Positions 41,949 to 50,922 of a stretch of 64,000 nt of DNA are shown in pieces. The position numbers and the translations under genes were made by a program. Origin of the DNA: Deltaproteobacteria bacterium (GTDB lineage: Bacteria > Myxococcota_A > UBA9160 > UBA6930); NCBI GenBank assembly GCA_029261815.1, contig JAJDAQ010000103.1:47371-111370 (forward strand), written 5' to 3'. Each line of letters opens with the position of its first letter. Positions within the stretch are counted from its first letter, which is position 1. The notes below the pieces were generated by a model. It did not search any database, was not told the DNA's origin, and was given only the letters and a program-made list of their open reading frames with translations.

Positions 41949-42614
41949 TCAGTCCGCGAAACGAATGGCCAGCCGCTGCGCGGTCGCGTGAGCAATCGCA
42001 CCCAAGCCCCCGCCGGCAAGGATGTCGACGACGAAATGCTGCTTGGTCGCCAGTGTGCCGAATAGGATCGCCGCACCCCAGCAAATTCCTGCGGCCCGCC
42101 AGGTTCGCCCGGATTGGGTGACGCGAAGCGCGAAGCCGAGGCAGAAGACGGTCAGCGCCGCGTGGAGCGACGGGAAGGCATTCCGGGACGCATCAACGGA
42201 GATGAGCCAGCGATAACTGCTCGCCAGCTCGCTGACCTCGGTGGCTGGGGGCCGCGGCCCTTCGGCCGGAAGGAAAAAGAAGAACGCGTAGTGAATCACA
42301 CACATTCCGGCGAGGCTCCACGCGAATCCACGGAGGTCCGAACGACGGTCGGCGACCAGGATCGATAGAGGCACCAGCGCGCACACGGAGAGGTAGACGG
42401 GCGTCCACGCCGGAGCGAATTCGATCGCGCGATCCAATGGGAGGATCGGCAACACCCACAGGGGGAACGCGTCCACACGCTGCAGGAGCCCGTAGGGGCC
42501 GACGATGCCGACGGTGAGGCCCAGCATCACGGCGACCTTGAGCGAGAGATGGGCGTGGAGTCTCGGCCCGTGGCCGGCGTGGGATTCTTCGTTCGAGACG
42601 GGCACGGCCGGCAT
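41949..42614 (-). CDS. PAP2-superfamily membrane phosphatase
   Basis: 222 aa with about six membrane helices. The acid-phosphatase motifs are partly seen: FFFFLPAEGPRP, NAFPSLHAALTV (second motif, catalytic SLH) and TKQHFVVDILAGG (third motif, HxxxD). It probably dephosphorylates a lipid phosphate such as undecaprenyl-PP or phosphatidate, or acts in inositol-phosphoceramide-type transfer. ATG 42614 was chosen; a longer reading from 42701 adds polar residues without a ribosome site. The DUF3604 gene follows on the same strand after 33 nt. Confidence 0.85.
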   Translation of the reverse strand: MPAVPVSNEESHAGHGPRLHAHLSLKVAVMLGLTVGIVGPYGLLQRVDAFPLWVLPILPLDRAIEFAPAWTPVYLSVCALVPLSILVADRRSDLRGFAWSLAGMCVIHYAFFFFLPAEGPRPPATEVSELASSYRWLISVDASRNAFPSLHAALTVFCLGFALRVTQSGRTWRAAGICWGAAILFGTLATKQHFVVDILAGGGLGAIAHATAQRLAIRFAD

Positions 42615-42919
42615 CGTAACGGCCGGAGACCCGCGGTGCGCGGCGATCGCATCGCCGTCGACCCGGGTCCGACCCCATCGGGGGTACCCGGAAAGGGGCA
42701 AGGGTTGGAATTCCCCTTCCCGAACGCGGGCTTGCGCCTACCGCAGCGATGCGCGAGTTTCCCCCTATGTGCGTCCTGCGCCTCGCATTGCGACCCCCCC
42801 ACCGGCCCCATTCCGTGCGGCCGGTCGTCTGCGCCGGACACTCGTAACCCCCCGCCAGGTTGAACCTTTTCGTGGTCCCCGGGCTCATGCGGGGACCCGG
42901 GGACGGTTTCGAGAGAACC
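42615..42919. other. Divergent intergenic region between the PAP2 gene and prfA
   Basis: 305 nt, GC-rich, no supported gene. It must hold the promoters for the PAP2 gene (minus) and for the prfA-prmC-his operon (plus), but I cannot point to a convincing -35/-10 pair. The last 50 nt carry mutually exclusive inverted repeats (see 42874-42904). No histidine-rich leader peptide is encoded before prfA. Confidence 0.55.
42874..42904 (+). promoter_or_regulatory. Mutually exclusive hairpins in the leader of prfA
   Basis: GGTCCCC (42874-42880) can pair with GGGGACC (42891-42897). Alternatively GTCCCCGGG (42875-42883) pairs with CCCGGGGAC (42896-42904). The two stems share the same 5' arm, so only one can form, and the larger ends 15 nt before the prfA ATG, close to the ribosome site. 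This has the geometry of a switchable leader; whether it is transcribed is unknown. Confidence 0.4.
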
Positions 42920-44008
42920 ATGTCCGATTGGATCGAGAGAATTCGCGATGCCCAGGCACGCGCCGGTGCGCTTCAAGAGCGTATGGGCCGGCCTGAAATT
43001 GCGACCCAGCCTTCCGAGCTTGCCGTGCTCGGGAAGGAACTGGCCGGTCTGCGTCCGCTGTTGGAAACCGGGTCGGCGTACACCACCGTGGTGGAGGGAA
43101 TCGCCGAAGCCAAGGAGATGCTTGCTGACAGCGATCCCGAAGTGCAGGAACTCGCGAAGACCGAACTCGCGGAGCTCGAGCCTCAGGTCGAGGAGCTCGA
43201 GGCCAGGATCCGGATCCTGCTGATTCCGCGCGATCCCGAGGACGGCAAGGACGCGATTCTCGAAATTCGCGCCGGCACCGGCGGCGACGAGGCCGCACTT
43301 TTCGCTGCCGATCTGTTCCGCATGTACTCACGTTATGCCGAGACGGTCGGCTGGAAGATCGAGCCTCTTTCCGAGAGCGACACCGACGGAGGAGGCTTCA
43401 AGGAAGTCATCGTCAGCGTGAGCGGGACAGACGTCTTCGGGCGGCTCAAGTATGAGAAGGGCGTCCACCGCGTGCAGCGCGTGCCGACGACCGAGAGCCA
43501 GGGACGCATCCACACATCGACGTGCACCGTGGCCATCATGCCCGAGGCGGAGGAAGTCGACCTCGAGATCGCGCAGGCCGATCTCAAGATCGACGTGTTC
43601 CGTTCTTCCGGGCCCGGCGGCCAGAGCGTGAACACCACCGACTCGGCCGTGCGCATCACACACGTCCCGACCGGCGTCGTCGTGATCTGTCAGGACGAAA
43701 AGAGCCAGCACAAGAACAAGGCAAAGGCGTTGAAGGTGCTGCGATCTCGTCTCTACGATGCGCAACTGGAAGCCGTCAACCAGGAACGCGCCGACCAGCG
43801 TCGAGAGCAGGTAGGCACCGGCGAGCGCAGCGAGAAGATCCGCACCTACAATTTCCCGCAGAACCGCGTCACCGATCACCGCGCTGGTCTGACGATTCAC
43901 AAGCTCGACCAGATCATGGAAGGCTCGTTAGGCGACCTCTTGGACGGGTTGCTGTCCTGGGTCGCAGAAGAGCAGGAAAAGGCGCTCGGCGAAGGAGCGG
44001 CAGCATGA
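42920..44008 (+). CDS. prfA: Peptide chain release factor 1
   Basis: 362 aa. Recognises UAA and UAG: the P-x-T tripeptide is PTT in [15 protein letters not shown], and the catalytic GGQ is in [17 protein letters not shown]. The N-terminal helical domain and [11 protein letters not shown] are typical. ATG 42920 fits family length; a TTG 60 nt upstream gives an unsupported extension. Its stop overlaps the prmC start (ATGA), the classical prfA-prmC arrangement. Confidence 0.97.
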   Translation: MSDWIERIRDAQARAGALQERMGRPEIATQPSELAVLGKELAGLRPLLETGSAYTTVVEGIAEAKEMLADSDPEVQELAKTELAELEPQVEELEARIRILLIPRDPEDGKDAILEIRAGTGGDEAALFAADLFRMYSRYAETVGWKIEPLSESDTDGGGFKEVIVSVSGTDVFGRLKYEKGVHRVQRVPTTESQGRIHTSTCTVAIMPEAEEVDLEIAQADLKIDVFRSSGPGGQSVNTTDSAVRITHVPTGVVVICQDEKSQHKNKAKALKVLRSRLYDAQLEAVNQERADQRREQVGTGERSEKIRTYNFPQNRVTDHRAGLTIHKLDQIMEGSLGDLLDGLLSWVAEEQEKALGEGAAA

Positions 44009-44892
44009 GCGAAGCCGCCGCCGAGAAGCGCTGGACGGTGCTGGAGCTCCTGAATTGGACGAAGGGATACTTCGCCGAGAAGGGAATCGAATCGCCGCGG
44101 CTCGACGCGGAAGTCCTCCTCGCGCATGCCCTCGGAATCGAGCGTCTGCGTCTCTATCTGGACTTCGAGAAGCCCGTCGCTGCCGCGGAACGCACCGCGT
44201 TCCGGGAACTGGTCAAGCGACGGGCGGAAGAGCGGATTCCGGTCGCCTATCTCGTCGGAGAGAAGGAGTTCTGGTCGCTGACGCTCAGCGTCTCGCCCGA
44301 TGTCCTCGTGCCTCGGCCCGACACCGAGGTGTTGGTCGAAGCCATGCTGTCACGATTCGGCGATATCGAAGCCGAACTGCGCGGGTTCGATCTTGGCACG
44401 GGCTCCGGTGCGATTGCCCTGGCGCTCGCCAGCGAGCGGCCGAAGGCCCGGATCGTGGCAACCGACCGCAGCGAAGCGGCCCTGGAAGTTGCGCGCGGAA
44501 ACGCCGACCGCCACGGTCTGGCCGACCGGGTTCGCTTCGTCGCCGGAGACGCCTTCGAGCCCGTCGCGGGTGAACGCTTTGACTTCATCGTTTCGAATCC
44601 GCCTTACGTCTCACCGGCCGACGAGGCAAAGCTCGCGCCCGAACTCGCGCACGAGCCGCGGGCTGCGCTCTTTGCCGACGCAGACGGAACGGCGCTGCTA
44701 CGGACGATTGCGGCCGAGGCCGCCAGTTTTCTCGAGCCCGGCGGATGGCTGGGCGTGGAACTCGCGCCGGAGCAGGCCGGGTTCATGACCGATGCATTGG
44801 ATGAGGGGGGCTTCGAGTCGGTCGAAGCCCACAGGGACCTCGGAGGCCGTGTGCGCGCGTTGACCGCGCGCCTCGCGCCGGAGGAAGAGTAG
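44005..44892 (+). CDS. prmC: Release factor glutamine methyltransferase
   Basis: 295 aa. Methylates the glutamine of the GGQ motif of release factors using SAM. The N-terminal helical substrate domain (about 8-95) is followed by the Rossmann methyltransferase with [15 protein letters not shown] and the N5-glutamine motif [11 protein letters not shown]. It overlaps both prfA and hisD by a few nt. Being adjacent to its substrate gene strengthens the call. Confidence 0.96.
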   Translation: MSEAAAEKRWTVLELLNWTKGYFAEKGIESPRLDAEVLLAHALGIERLRLYLDFEKPVAAAERTAFRELVKRRAEERIPVAYLVGEKEFWSLTLSVSPDVLVPRPDTEVLVEAMLSRFGDIEAELRGFDLGTGSGAIALALASERPKARIVATDRSEAALEVARGNADRHGLADRVRFVAGDAFEPVAGERFDFIVSNPPYVSPADEAKLAPELAHEPRAALFADADGTALLRTIAAEAASFLEPGGWLGVELAPEQAGFMTDALDEGGFESVEAHRDLGGRVRALTARLAPEEE

Positions 44893-46259
44893 TGGCGAGT
44901 CGAGCAAGCAAGGGCATTCTGCCCATCTACCAGCACAACGAGTCGGGCTTCGCGAAAGCGTTCGAGAAGCTGACGCGGCGTCGCGACGAGCGCGACGAAA
45001 GCGTCGACAAGACGGTGCGAAAGATCGTCGATGATGTCCGCAAGGGCGGCGACGCCAAGGTCAACGCGTACACGAAGAAATTCGATGGCGCGACGATCGA
45101 GGCCACCGAGGTCGCGCGCGACGAATGGGATGCCGCTTGCGATCGCGTCGACGGCGCTGATCGTGCCGCACTCGGCAAGGCCGCGATGCGGGTGCGCGAG
45201 TTCCACAAGAAGCGCATTCCGTCGAGCTGGGAGATGCGCGAAGAAGGCGGTGGCTTCATGGGCCAGCGCGTCCGCGCGCTGAAGCGCGTCGGCATCTACG
45301 TGCCCGGCGGCAAGGCCAGCTACCCGTCGACCGTGATCATGAACGCGGTCCCTGCGAGCGTGGTCGAAGTCCCCGAGATCATCATGGTGACGCCGCCGTC
45401 CAAGGACGGTTCGATCCGAGATGAGGTGCTGATGGCCGCTCGCGTTGCTGGCGTGCACCGCGTCTTCAAGATGGGGGGCGCCCAGGGAATCGCGGCGATG
45501 GCCTACGGCACCGAGACGGTTCCCCCGGTCGACAAGATCGTAGGTCCCGGAAATGCCTACGTGCAGGCGGCGAAGCGCATGGTCTTCGGCGAGGTGTCGA
45601 TCGACAGCGAAGCGGGTGCCACCGAGGTCCTCGTCGTTGCCGACAAGAGCGCCACGCCGGCCTGGGTTGCGGCCGACATGCTCTCGCAGGCCGAACACGA
45701 AGAAGATGCCGCGGCGATCCTGATCACCACGGTGAAGGCCACCGCGACGCGCGTGAACTCGGCGATCGAGAAGCAACTCGAGACGCTCGATCGCGCCAAG
45801 ATCGCGCTGGCATCGCTCAAGAAGAATGGCGCCATTTTCGTCGTGAAGGACATGGACCAGGCGATGGAGCTGGCGAACGCCTACGCGCCTGAGCACATGG
45901 TGTTGGCCGTCGATTCGTCGGACGCGCTTTTGAAGCGCGTCGAGAATGCGGGCACCGTGTTCCTGGGTCACTACTCGCCGGTTGCGGTGGGCGACTACCT
46001 TGCCGGGCCGAACCACGTGCTGCCGACCGGGGGCACGGCGCGGTTCTTCTCGCCACTCGGAATCGAGGACTTCCTGAAGCGCACGGCATTCGTCCGGTTC
46101 GAGCCGCCGAAGCTGCGCGAACTCGGCGCCGACGTCATTCGCCTCTCCGAGATGGAGGGCTTCACGGGTCACGGGCACAGTGTCGAGCTGCGATTGCAGA
46201 AGATTCGGCGTGCGCGTCGTGAACGCGAAGCCGCGCGCGAAGCAGAGCTGGAACTATGA
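44892..46259 (+). CDS. hisD: Histidinol dehydrogenase
   Basis: 455 aa. Zinc- and NAD-dependent oxidation of histidinol to histidine, the last pathway step. Signatures: VGIYVPGGKASYPSTVIMNAVPA, KIVGPGNAYVQAAKR, SIDSEAGATEVLVVAD, LSQAEHEEDAAAIL and the C-terminal VGDYLAGPNHVLPTGGTARF. The family length is about 430; here a charged Arg/Glu-rich tail of ~25 residues follows. GTG 44892 shares its first base with the prmC stop. Confidence 0.97.
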   Translation: MASRASKGILPIYQHNESGFAKAFEKLTRRRDERDESVDKTVRKIVDDVRKGGDAKVNAYTKKFDGATIEATEVARDEWDAACDRVDGADRAALGKAAMRVREFHKKRIPSSWEMREEGGGFMGQRVRALKRVGIYVPGGKASYPSTVIMNAVPASVVEVPEIIMVTPPSKDGSIRDEVLMAARVAGVHRVFKMGGAQGIAAMAYGTETVPPVDKIVGPGNAYVQAAKRMVFGEVSIDSEAGATEVLVVADKSATPAWVAADMLSQAEHEEDAAAILITTVKATATRVNSAIEKQLETLDRAKIALASLKKNGAIFVVKDMDQAMELANAYAPEHMVLAVDSSDALLKRVENAGTVFLGHYSPVAVGDYLAGPNHVLPTGGTARFFSPLGIEDFLKRTAFVRFEPPKLRELGADVIRLSEMEGFTGHGHSVELRLQKIRRARREREAAREAELEL

Positions 46260-46855
46260 GCGAGAACCGGGCGCGCAAAGCCACGATCGAGCGCAAGACG
46301 CGCGAGACCGAGATCCGTCTCGACTTCAACATCGACGGCTCGGGCTCGTACGACGTCTCGACTGGCGTCGCGTTCTTCGACCACATGCTCGAATCGTTTG
46401 CCAAGCACGGCCTGTTCGACTTGCAGCTCCAGGCGAAGGGCGACCTCGACGTGGATCTGCACCACACGATCGAGGATGTCGGCATCGTCCTCGGTCAGGC
46501 GATTCGCGAAGCCCTCGGCGACGCACGTGGGATCTATCGGTATGGCACGCAGGTGCTACCGATGGCCGAGAGCAAGGCCGAGGTCTCGGTTGATGTCTCG
46601 AACCGCGCCTTCCTGGTCTACAACGTTTCCCTCAAGAACGACCGTGTCGGTAGTTTCGATGTGTCGCTGGTCGAAGACTTCGCGTACGCCCTCGCGCAGA
46701 ACGCGGGACTCGACCTGCATATCAACCTGGTCTACGGGCAGAGTCCGCACCACGCGGTGGAAGCGATCTTCAAGGGCATGGCGCGTTCGTTGCGACAAGC
46801 CCTCGAGATCGACCCGCGTCAGACGGGGCTTCCAACGGTCAAGGGCGCGTTGTAG
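46256..46855 (+). CDS. hisB: Imidazoleglycerol-phosphate dehydratase
   Basis: 199 aa, the monofunctional form without the phosphatase domain of enterobacterial HisB. Duplicated metal motifs are present: FFDHMLESFAKHG, DLDVDLHHTIEDVG and later HHAVEAIFKGMAR. It removes water from imidazole glycerol phosphate. ATG 46256 overlaps the hisD stop. hisC, hisG, hisI/E and a histidinol phosphatase are not in the window. Confidence 0.97.
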   Translation: MSENRARKATIERKTRETEIRLDFNIDGSGSYDVSTGVAFFDHMLESFAKHGLFDLQLQAKGDLDVDLHHTIEDVGIVLGQAIREALGDARGIYRYGTQVLPMAESKAEVSVDVSNRAFLVYNVSLKNDRVGSFDVSLVEDFAYALAQNAGLDLHINLVYGQSPHHAVEAIFKGMARSLRQALEIDPRQTGLPTVKGAL

Positions 46856-46857
46856 CG

Positions 46858-47499
46858 ATGGCGGCTCCCCCCCGCGTTGCCATCCTCGACTACGGTGCTG
46901 GAAACCTGCGTAGCGTGGCAAAGGCCGTGGAGCGGACGGGTGCCCAGGCGGACGTGTGCTCGGACGCTGCTGCGCTCCGGCTCGCGGACGCACTCGTGGT
47001 GCCCGGCGTCGGCGCGTTCGCGGACGCGGCCGAGAGCCTGGCTGCGAAGCAGCTCGACGACGCGGTGCGCGAGAGCGTCGAGACTGGCCGCCCGTACCTG
47101 GGGCTGTGCCTTGGCCTTCAATTGTTATTCGAAGACAGCGACGAGCATGGTCAGCCCAAGGGGCTGGGGTTGCTTCCCGGTCGCGTGCGAAGATTTCCGC
47201 GTGGCGCCCCAGATGGGTCGCGACTCCTCGTGCCCCACATCGGCTGGAATCGCGTTCGCTGGAGCGGCGACCACCCGATGTTGGCGGGCCTCCCGGACGA
47301 AGACGTCTACTACTTCGTTCACTCCTATCGCGTCGAAGGAGCGGAACCCGCGCACGCGGTAGGAACGACCGACTACGGTGGCCCGTTCACGGCCGCGGTT
47401 GCTCGCGACAATGTTTTCGCGGTGCAGTTCCATCCGGAAAAGAGCCAAGGAGCGGGGAAGCGTCTACTCGACGCCTTCGTCGCATGGGTGACAGCATGA
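46858..47499 (+). CDS. hisH: Imidazole glycerol phosphate synthase, glutaminase subunit
   Basis: 213 aa class-I glutamine amidotransferase: PGVGAFADAAESL, the nucleophile elbow GLCLGLQLLFE, and catalytic His/Glu in AVQFHPEKSQ. It feeds ammonia to HisF. Start ATG 46858, 2 nt after hisB. Its stop overlaps the start of an inserted lipoprotein gene (ATGA), which separates it from hisA and hisF. Confidence 0.96.
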   Translation: MAAPPRVAILDYGAGNLRSVAKAVERTGAQADVCSDAAALRLADALVVPGVGAFADAAESLAAKQLDDAVRESVETGRPYLGLCLGLQLLFEDSDEHGQPKGLGLLPGRVRRFPRGAPDGSRLLVPHIGWNRVRWSGDHPMLAGLPDEDVYYFVHSYRVEGAEPAHAVGTTDYGGPFTAAVARDNVFAVQFHPEKSQGAGKRLLDAFVAWVTA

Positions 47500-48140
47500 T
47501 CCAACGGATTCTCGGGCTGCTCATACTGGGAACCGCACTCGTTGCGGCGAGTTGCCAACCGCCGCCGGTGAAGGGGCAGGCGCATCCCGGCCTACGCGAT
47601 CACGTGATCACCAAGGTCGCGATCGTTCCGCTCAAGGTCTCGCCTCGGATTCCGCTGCCGGACCCGTCCGCAGGGACGACGCCCAACGTTGCGGCCACGA
47701 TCGTGGCGCACCAGTTGACCGAGGCACTCGCGGAGCGCGGCATCGCCGTGGTGGCGCCGAGCGACATGGGTCGTGCATTGAGCCTCGCGGGCGAAGACCC
47801 GACAACGGCCAGTATCCCGACCGTGGCGCGAGTCGCCCAGGCTGAGTTTGGCGCTGACGCCGTGCTGACTGGCGCCCTGATCCGGTGGGTGGAGCGCGGC
47901 GGCAGTGCTGGCGGTGCTGCTGCACCGGCCGCTGCAGGCTTCGAGATCGTGCTGCGCGCCGCGCCGGGTGGCCAGAAACTCTGGAGCGCGACGTTCGACG
48001 AACGGCAGAAGCCGCTCGGCGAGAACGTACTGGTCACGAGTCAATACCCGGGCGGCGGAACGCGTTGGTTGACGGCTGAGGAGCTGGCCCGCTGGGGCGC
48101 CGGTCGCCTCGTCGCGGCGATGCCGCTCCCTGCACGTTAG
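47496..48140 (+). CDS. Predicted lipoprotein inserted in the his operon
   Basis: 214 aa. The signal peptide ends ALVAASCQPP, a lipobox-like site with Cys20. The rest resembles the CsgG/TolB-N/LpoB-like fold: VAIVPLKVSPRI, AHQLTEALAERGIAVVAPSD, FGADAVLTGALIRWVERG and an Ala/Gly hinge. Proteins of this fold sit on the outer membrane and assist assembly or activate synthases. It overlaps hisH by 4 nt and precedes hisA by 35 nt, so it is coexpressed with histidine genes although no metabolic link is apparent. A partner role for the PBP1b-like enzyme is possible but untested. Confidence 0.75.
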   Translation: MIQRILGLLILGTALVAASCQPPPVKGQAHPGLRDHVITKVAIVPLKVSPRIPLPDPSAGTTPNVAATIVAHQLTEALAERGIAVVAPSDMGRALSLAGEDPTTASIPTVARVAQAEFGADAVLTGALIRWVERGGSAGGAAAPAAAGFEIVLRAAPGGQKLWSATFDERQKPLGENVLVTSQYPGGGTRWLTAEELARWGAGRLVAAMPLPAR

Positions 48141-48175
48141 TTTCTCCCTAGACCCCTTTTGCGAAGACACCCATC

Positions 48176-48916
48176 TTGTCTGCGTTCGAACTCCTCCCCG
48201 CCATCGATCTTCTAGGCGGCCGCTGCGTGCGGCTCTCCCAAGGTCGCTACGACGACGCCACCGTGTACAACGATGATCCGGGCGCGGTGGCGACCGGTTT
48301 CGCCTCTCATGGTCTACGGCGCCTGCACGTGGTCGATCTCGACGGCGCCAAGGAAGGTCGGCCGTGCAACACGGATGCGGTTCGCGCGATCCTGGCCGCG
48401 ATGAAGGGCGTTCCGATCGAACTCGGCGGGGGCATTCGCACGCTCGCGGCGGTGGAAGAATGGATCGAACTTGGCGTCGATCGCCCGATCCTGGGAACCA
48501 TTGCGCTCCGCGACCCGGCGCTGGTGAAGGAGGCCGCGCGAGAGTTCCCGGGCCGAATTGCCGTCGGCATCGACGCCCGTGACGGCAAGGTTGCGGTCGA
48601 AGGCTGGCTCGAAACGAGCGAGACCACGGCGCTCGACCTTGCGAAGGAATTCCAGGACGCCGGCGTGGGTGCACTGATCCACACGGACATCGCGCGGGAT
48701 GGTATGGGCACCGGCCCGAACCTCGATGCGACCTCCGAGATCGCGAAGGCGGTTTCGATTCCGGTCATCGCCTCGGGCGGCGTCGGCTCGGTGGCGCACA
48801 TTCGAGCCGCAGCCGAGCGGCCAGAACTCGCGGGCGTGATCGTGGGGCGCGCCCTCTATGAAGGGACGGTCGATCTCGCCGAAGCCCTGGCTGCGGTGGA
48901 GGACGCATGCTCCTGA
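48176..48916 (+). CDS. hisA: Phosphoribosylformimino-5-aminoimidazole carboxamide ribotide isomerase
   Basis: 246 aa half-barrel-duplicated (beta/alpha)8 protein. [20 protein letters not shown] starts it (catalytic Asp in the first strand), with [39 protein letters not shown] and VIASGGVGS. It opens the ribose ring of ProFAR. TTG 48176 is the start since homology begins immediately. It overlaps hisF by 10 nt. Confidence 0.96.
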   Translation: MSAFELLPAIDLLGGRCVRLSQGRYDDATVYNDDPGAVATGFASHGLRRLHVVDLDGAKEGRPCNTDAVRAILAAMKGVPIELGGGIRTLAAVEEWIELGVDRPILGTIALRDPALVKEAAREFPGRIAVGIDARDGKVAVEGWLETSETTALDLAKEFQDAGVGALIHTDIARDGMGTGPNLDATSEIAKAVSIPVIASGGVGSVAHIRAAAERPELAGVIVGRALYEGTVDLAEALAAVEDACS

Positions 48917-49761
48917 AGCGCATCATCCCGTGTCTCGACGTCGACCAGGGACGCGTCGTGAAGGGTGTCCGGTATGTGGATCACGTCGATGCTGGTGATC
49001 CGGTCGAAGTCGCGCGCATGTACGACGAGCAGGAAGCCGACGAGCTGACGTTCCTCGACATCACGGCCAGCCATGAAGCTCGTCGCATCATGCTCGACGT
49101 GGTCGCGAGAACGGCCGAGACGGTCTTCATGCCCGTCTGTGTGGGCGGCGGCGTTCGCTCGCTGCAGGACATCCGCGACCTCCTCAACGCGGGCGCTGAC
49201 AAGGTATCGATCATGACCGCGGCCGTGCACGACCCGGACCTCGTGCACCAGGCCGCACTCAAGATTGGGAGCGCCAACCTCGTCGTCGCGATCGACGCGA
49301 AGCGCATCGACGACTGGGTCGGCTTCCGAGCGCGCGCGGCCGAACGTGAGAACGCCCACGGCGACATCGCCCAATGCGAAGAGGGAAAGCCCGGCTTCGA
49401 GGTCTACACCCATGGCGGTCGAAACCCGACGGGGATCGACGCCGTGGCCTGGGCCCAGCGCATGGCCGATCTCGGCGCCGGGGAGATCCTGCTCACGAGT
49501 ATGGACCGCGACGGCACCAAGGCTGGCTATGACCTCGAAATGGTGCGCGGGACGGCCGACGCGATCTCGATCCCGGTCATCGCCAGCGGCGGCGGCGGGA
49601 CTCCCGAAAGCCTGGCCGAGGCCCTCGGCGATGGACCGGAGGGCGGACACGCCCAGGCGGCGCTCGCCGCCAGCATCTTCCACTTCAAGGATGAGACGGT
49701 GGGCAGCGTGAAGAAGCGCCTCCTTGAGCTGGGCATCGCGGTCCGACCGCCGGTGTCGTAG
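48907..49761 (+). CDS. hisF: Imidazole glycerol phosphate synthase, cyclase subunit, with internal insertion
   Basis: 284 aa against a usual 252-258. The core is standard: [71 protein letters not shown] and [10 protein letters not shown]. The extra length is mainly one charged insert between AIDAKR and [10 protein letters not shown] (about residues 133-161) and a few residues near 240-250. The first insert would sit on a loop at the top of the barrel. It is the last gene of the operon and is convergent with the PNPOx-like gene. Confidence 0.95.
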   Translation: MLLKRIIPCLDVDQGRVVKGVRYVDHVDAGDPVEVARMYDEQEADELTFLDITASHEARRIMLDVVARTAETVFMPVCVGGGVRSLQDIRDLLNAGADKVSIMTAAVHDPDLVHQAALKIGSANLVVAIDAKRIDDWVGFRARAAERENAHGDIAQCEEGKPGFEVYTHGGRNPTGIDAVAWAQRMADLGAGEILLTSMDRDGTKAGYDLEMVRGTADAISIPVIASGGGGTPESLAEALGDGPEGGHAQAALAASIFHFKDETVGSVKKRLLELGIAVRPPVS

Positions 49762-49767
49762 AAGCGC

Positions 49768-50211
49768 CTACCCGGCGAGCCCCGACTTCCGATAGTCGAC
49801 GGTGCGCCAGCGCTCGGGCTGCATGACGAAGACCCACTCGCGGTCACCGTGCGGGGTCCCGGCGATATAGGCGTCGCCAAATTCAGCGCCGAAGTACCGG
49901 TGCGCCATTGGGCGGGTGTCGGCTTCCGTGTCGGCGACGCGCTGCTCGACGATCGGTCCCTCGACACTGACGTACTGATACGCCGGCGGCGTCTCGGTCT
50001 GTGCGACGAGGCTGAAGCGACCGGCGGCCTGGAGGCAGCGACCCTTCGCGGAGTCGGCGTTCGTCACGATCCAGACGCCGGTCTCGGGCGAGTAGTCGTA
50101 CCAGATGGGCACCGTGAGCGGCGGCGCATCCGCTTGCTCGATCGAGATGACGCCGACGTGCAGGTCCGCCAGGAAGGCTTCGCGTTCTTCACGGGTCATG
50201 GCCAGGGACAT
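49768..50211 (-). CDS. Pyridoxamine 5'-phosphate oxidase-fold flavoprotein
   Basis: 147 aa split-barrel FMN/F420-binding protein: VGVISIEQADAPPLTVPIWYDYSPETG, ADSAKGRCLQAAGRFSLVAQ and the C-terminal RWRTVDYRKSG. Members reduce or bind small redox cofactors; the substrate is unknown. It begins 8 nt after the tetR stop, so it is in the same transcript, and its expression is probably controlled by that repressor. ATG 50211 or 50199 are possible starts. Confidence 0.84.
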   Translation of the reverse strand: MSLAMTREEREAFLADLHVGVISIEQADAPPLTVPIWYDYSPETGVWIVTNADSAKGRCLQAAGRFSLVAQTETPPAYQYVSVEGPIVEQRVADTEADTRPMAHRYFGAEFGDAYIAGTPHGDREWVFVMQPERWRTVDYRKSGLAG

Positions 50212-50219
50212 GGGTTCTC

Positions 50220-50819
50220 CTAGTGGGGCGCGCCGGTTTCGGCGGTGAGTTCTTGAAGCAAGCCGTCGATGACGGCCCGCGTGGAGTTCAGGTGGCCACC
50301 GGGAAAGCCGAGGCCGACGAGTTGGCTGGCGCCGAAGCAGAGCGACATCACCAGGAACGCGATCGCGCGGCTGCCGACCGCCGAGGCTGCGGGGTGGGCT
50401 CGGCTGATCTCGGTGACGATGGCTTCTTCCAGGTGCCGGTAGGCCGAAAAAATGGCGTCGCGGGTCGCCGGCTCCCGCCGCGCCCGGCCCGTGAGCTCCG
50501 CGAGGAGTGCGTCCGCTTCCGGATCGCAGAAGTCCGGGCCCAGCACCCAGTCGAGCAGGGCGCCCAGTCGCTCCTTCTCGTCGAGACGGGCGAGCTGACG
50601 GTCGATCCGCTCCCGGTAGCGTTCGACCAGTTTCTCGATGGCTGCCTCGACCAGGCCGTCACGGCTGCCGAAGTAGTGGAGGACGAGCTGACGGCTGCGG
50701 CCAGCCCGCTCCGCCACGCGGTCGAGGCTTGCGCCGGCGAGTCCCTGGGTGCGCACGCAGTGCTCGAAGGCCGCGACGATTTCGCTGCGGCGCTCAATGG
50801 CCAGGCTTTGGCGTCCCAT
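50220..50819 (-). CDS. TetR-family transcriptional regulator
   Basis: 199 aa. N-terminal HTH (about 8-55: AFEHCVRTQGLAGASLDRVAERAGRSRQLVLHYFGSRDGLV) with a ligand-binding helical C-terminal domain. It probably represses its own operon with the PNPOx-like gene. A TTGAC-N10-GTCAA inverted repeat and a sigma-70-like promoter lie immediately upstream (50826-50853), and the -10 hexamer is so close to ATG 50819 that the mRNA would be leaderless or nearly so. Confidence 0.9.
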   Translation of the reverse strand: MGRQSLAIERRSEIVAAFEHCVRTQGLAGASLDRVAERAGRSRQLVLHYFGSRDGLVEAAIEKLVERYRERIDRQLARLDEKERLGALLDWVLGPDFCDPEADALLAELTGRARREPATRDAIFSAYRHLEEAIVTEISRAHPAASAVGSRAIAFLVMSLCFGASQLVGLGFPGGHLNSTRAVIDGLLQELTAETGAPH

Positions 50820-50825
50820 TCGGGC

Positions 50826-50853
50826 AATATAAATTGACGTGCTAGAAAGTCAA
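50826..50853 (-). promoter_or_regulatory. tetR promoter overlapping a TetR-type operator, probably leaderless
   Basis: On the minus strand TTGACT (50853-50848), a 16-nt spacer and TATATT (50831-50826) form a good sigma-70 promoter, one of the few AT-rich spots in the window. The perfect inverted repeat TTGAC-N10-GTCAA (50834-50853) covers the -35 and spacer, suited to autorepression. Only 6 nt separate the -10 hexamer from the tetR ATG, so transcription should start at or next to the start codon. Confidence 0.6.
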
Positions 50854-50893
50854 CTATCGCTCGATCCGACCGCTCATTCACCAGGAACGCTGG

Positions 50894-50922
50894 TTGCCGC
50901 CGAAAATCTCGTCCGCTAGGTT
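50894..50922 (+). promoter_or_regulatory. Candidate rpsU promoter
   Basis: TTGCCG (50894-50899), a 17-nt spacer, then TAGGTT (50917-50922). The spacing is ideal but both hexamers are imperfect, so this is only a candidate for the main promoter of rpsU-dnaG-rpoD. Confidence 0.3.

Noticed and set aside
42800..42919. Histidine attenuator leader peptide before the prfA-his operon
   Set aside because: No short frame with a run of His codons; his genes are internal in the operon.
44604..46178. Minus-strand open frame (524 codons) opposite prmC and hisD
   Set aside because: Pure shadow of two core genes with all family motifs on the plus strand.
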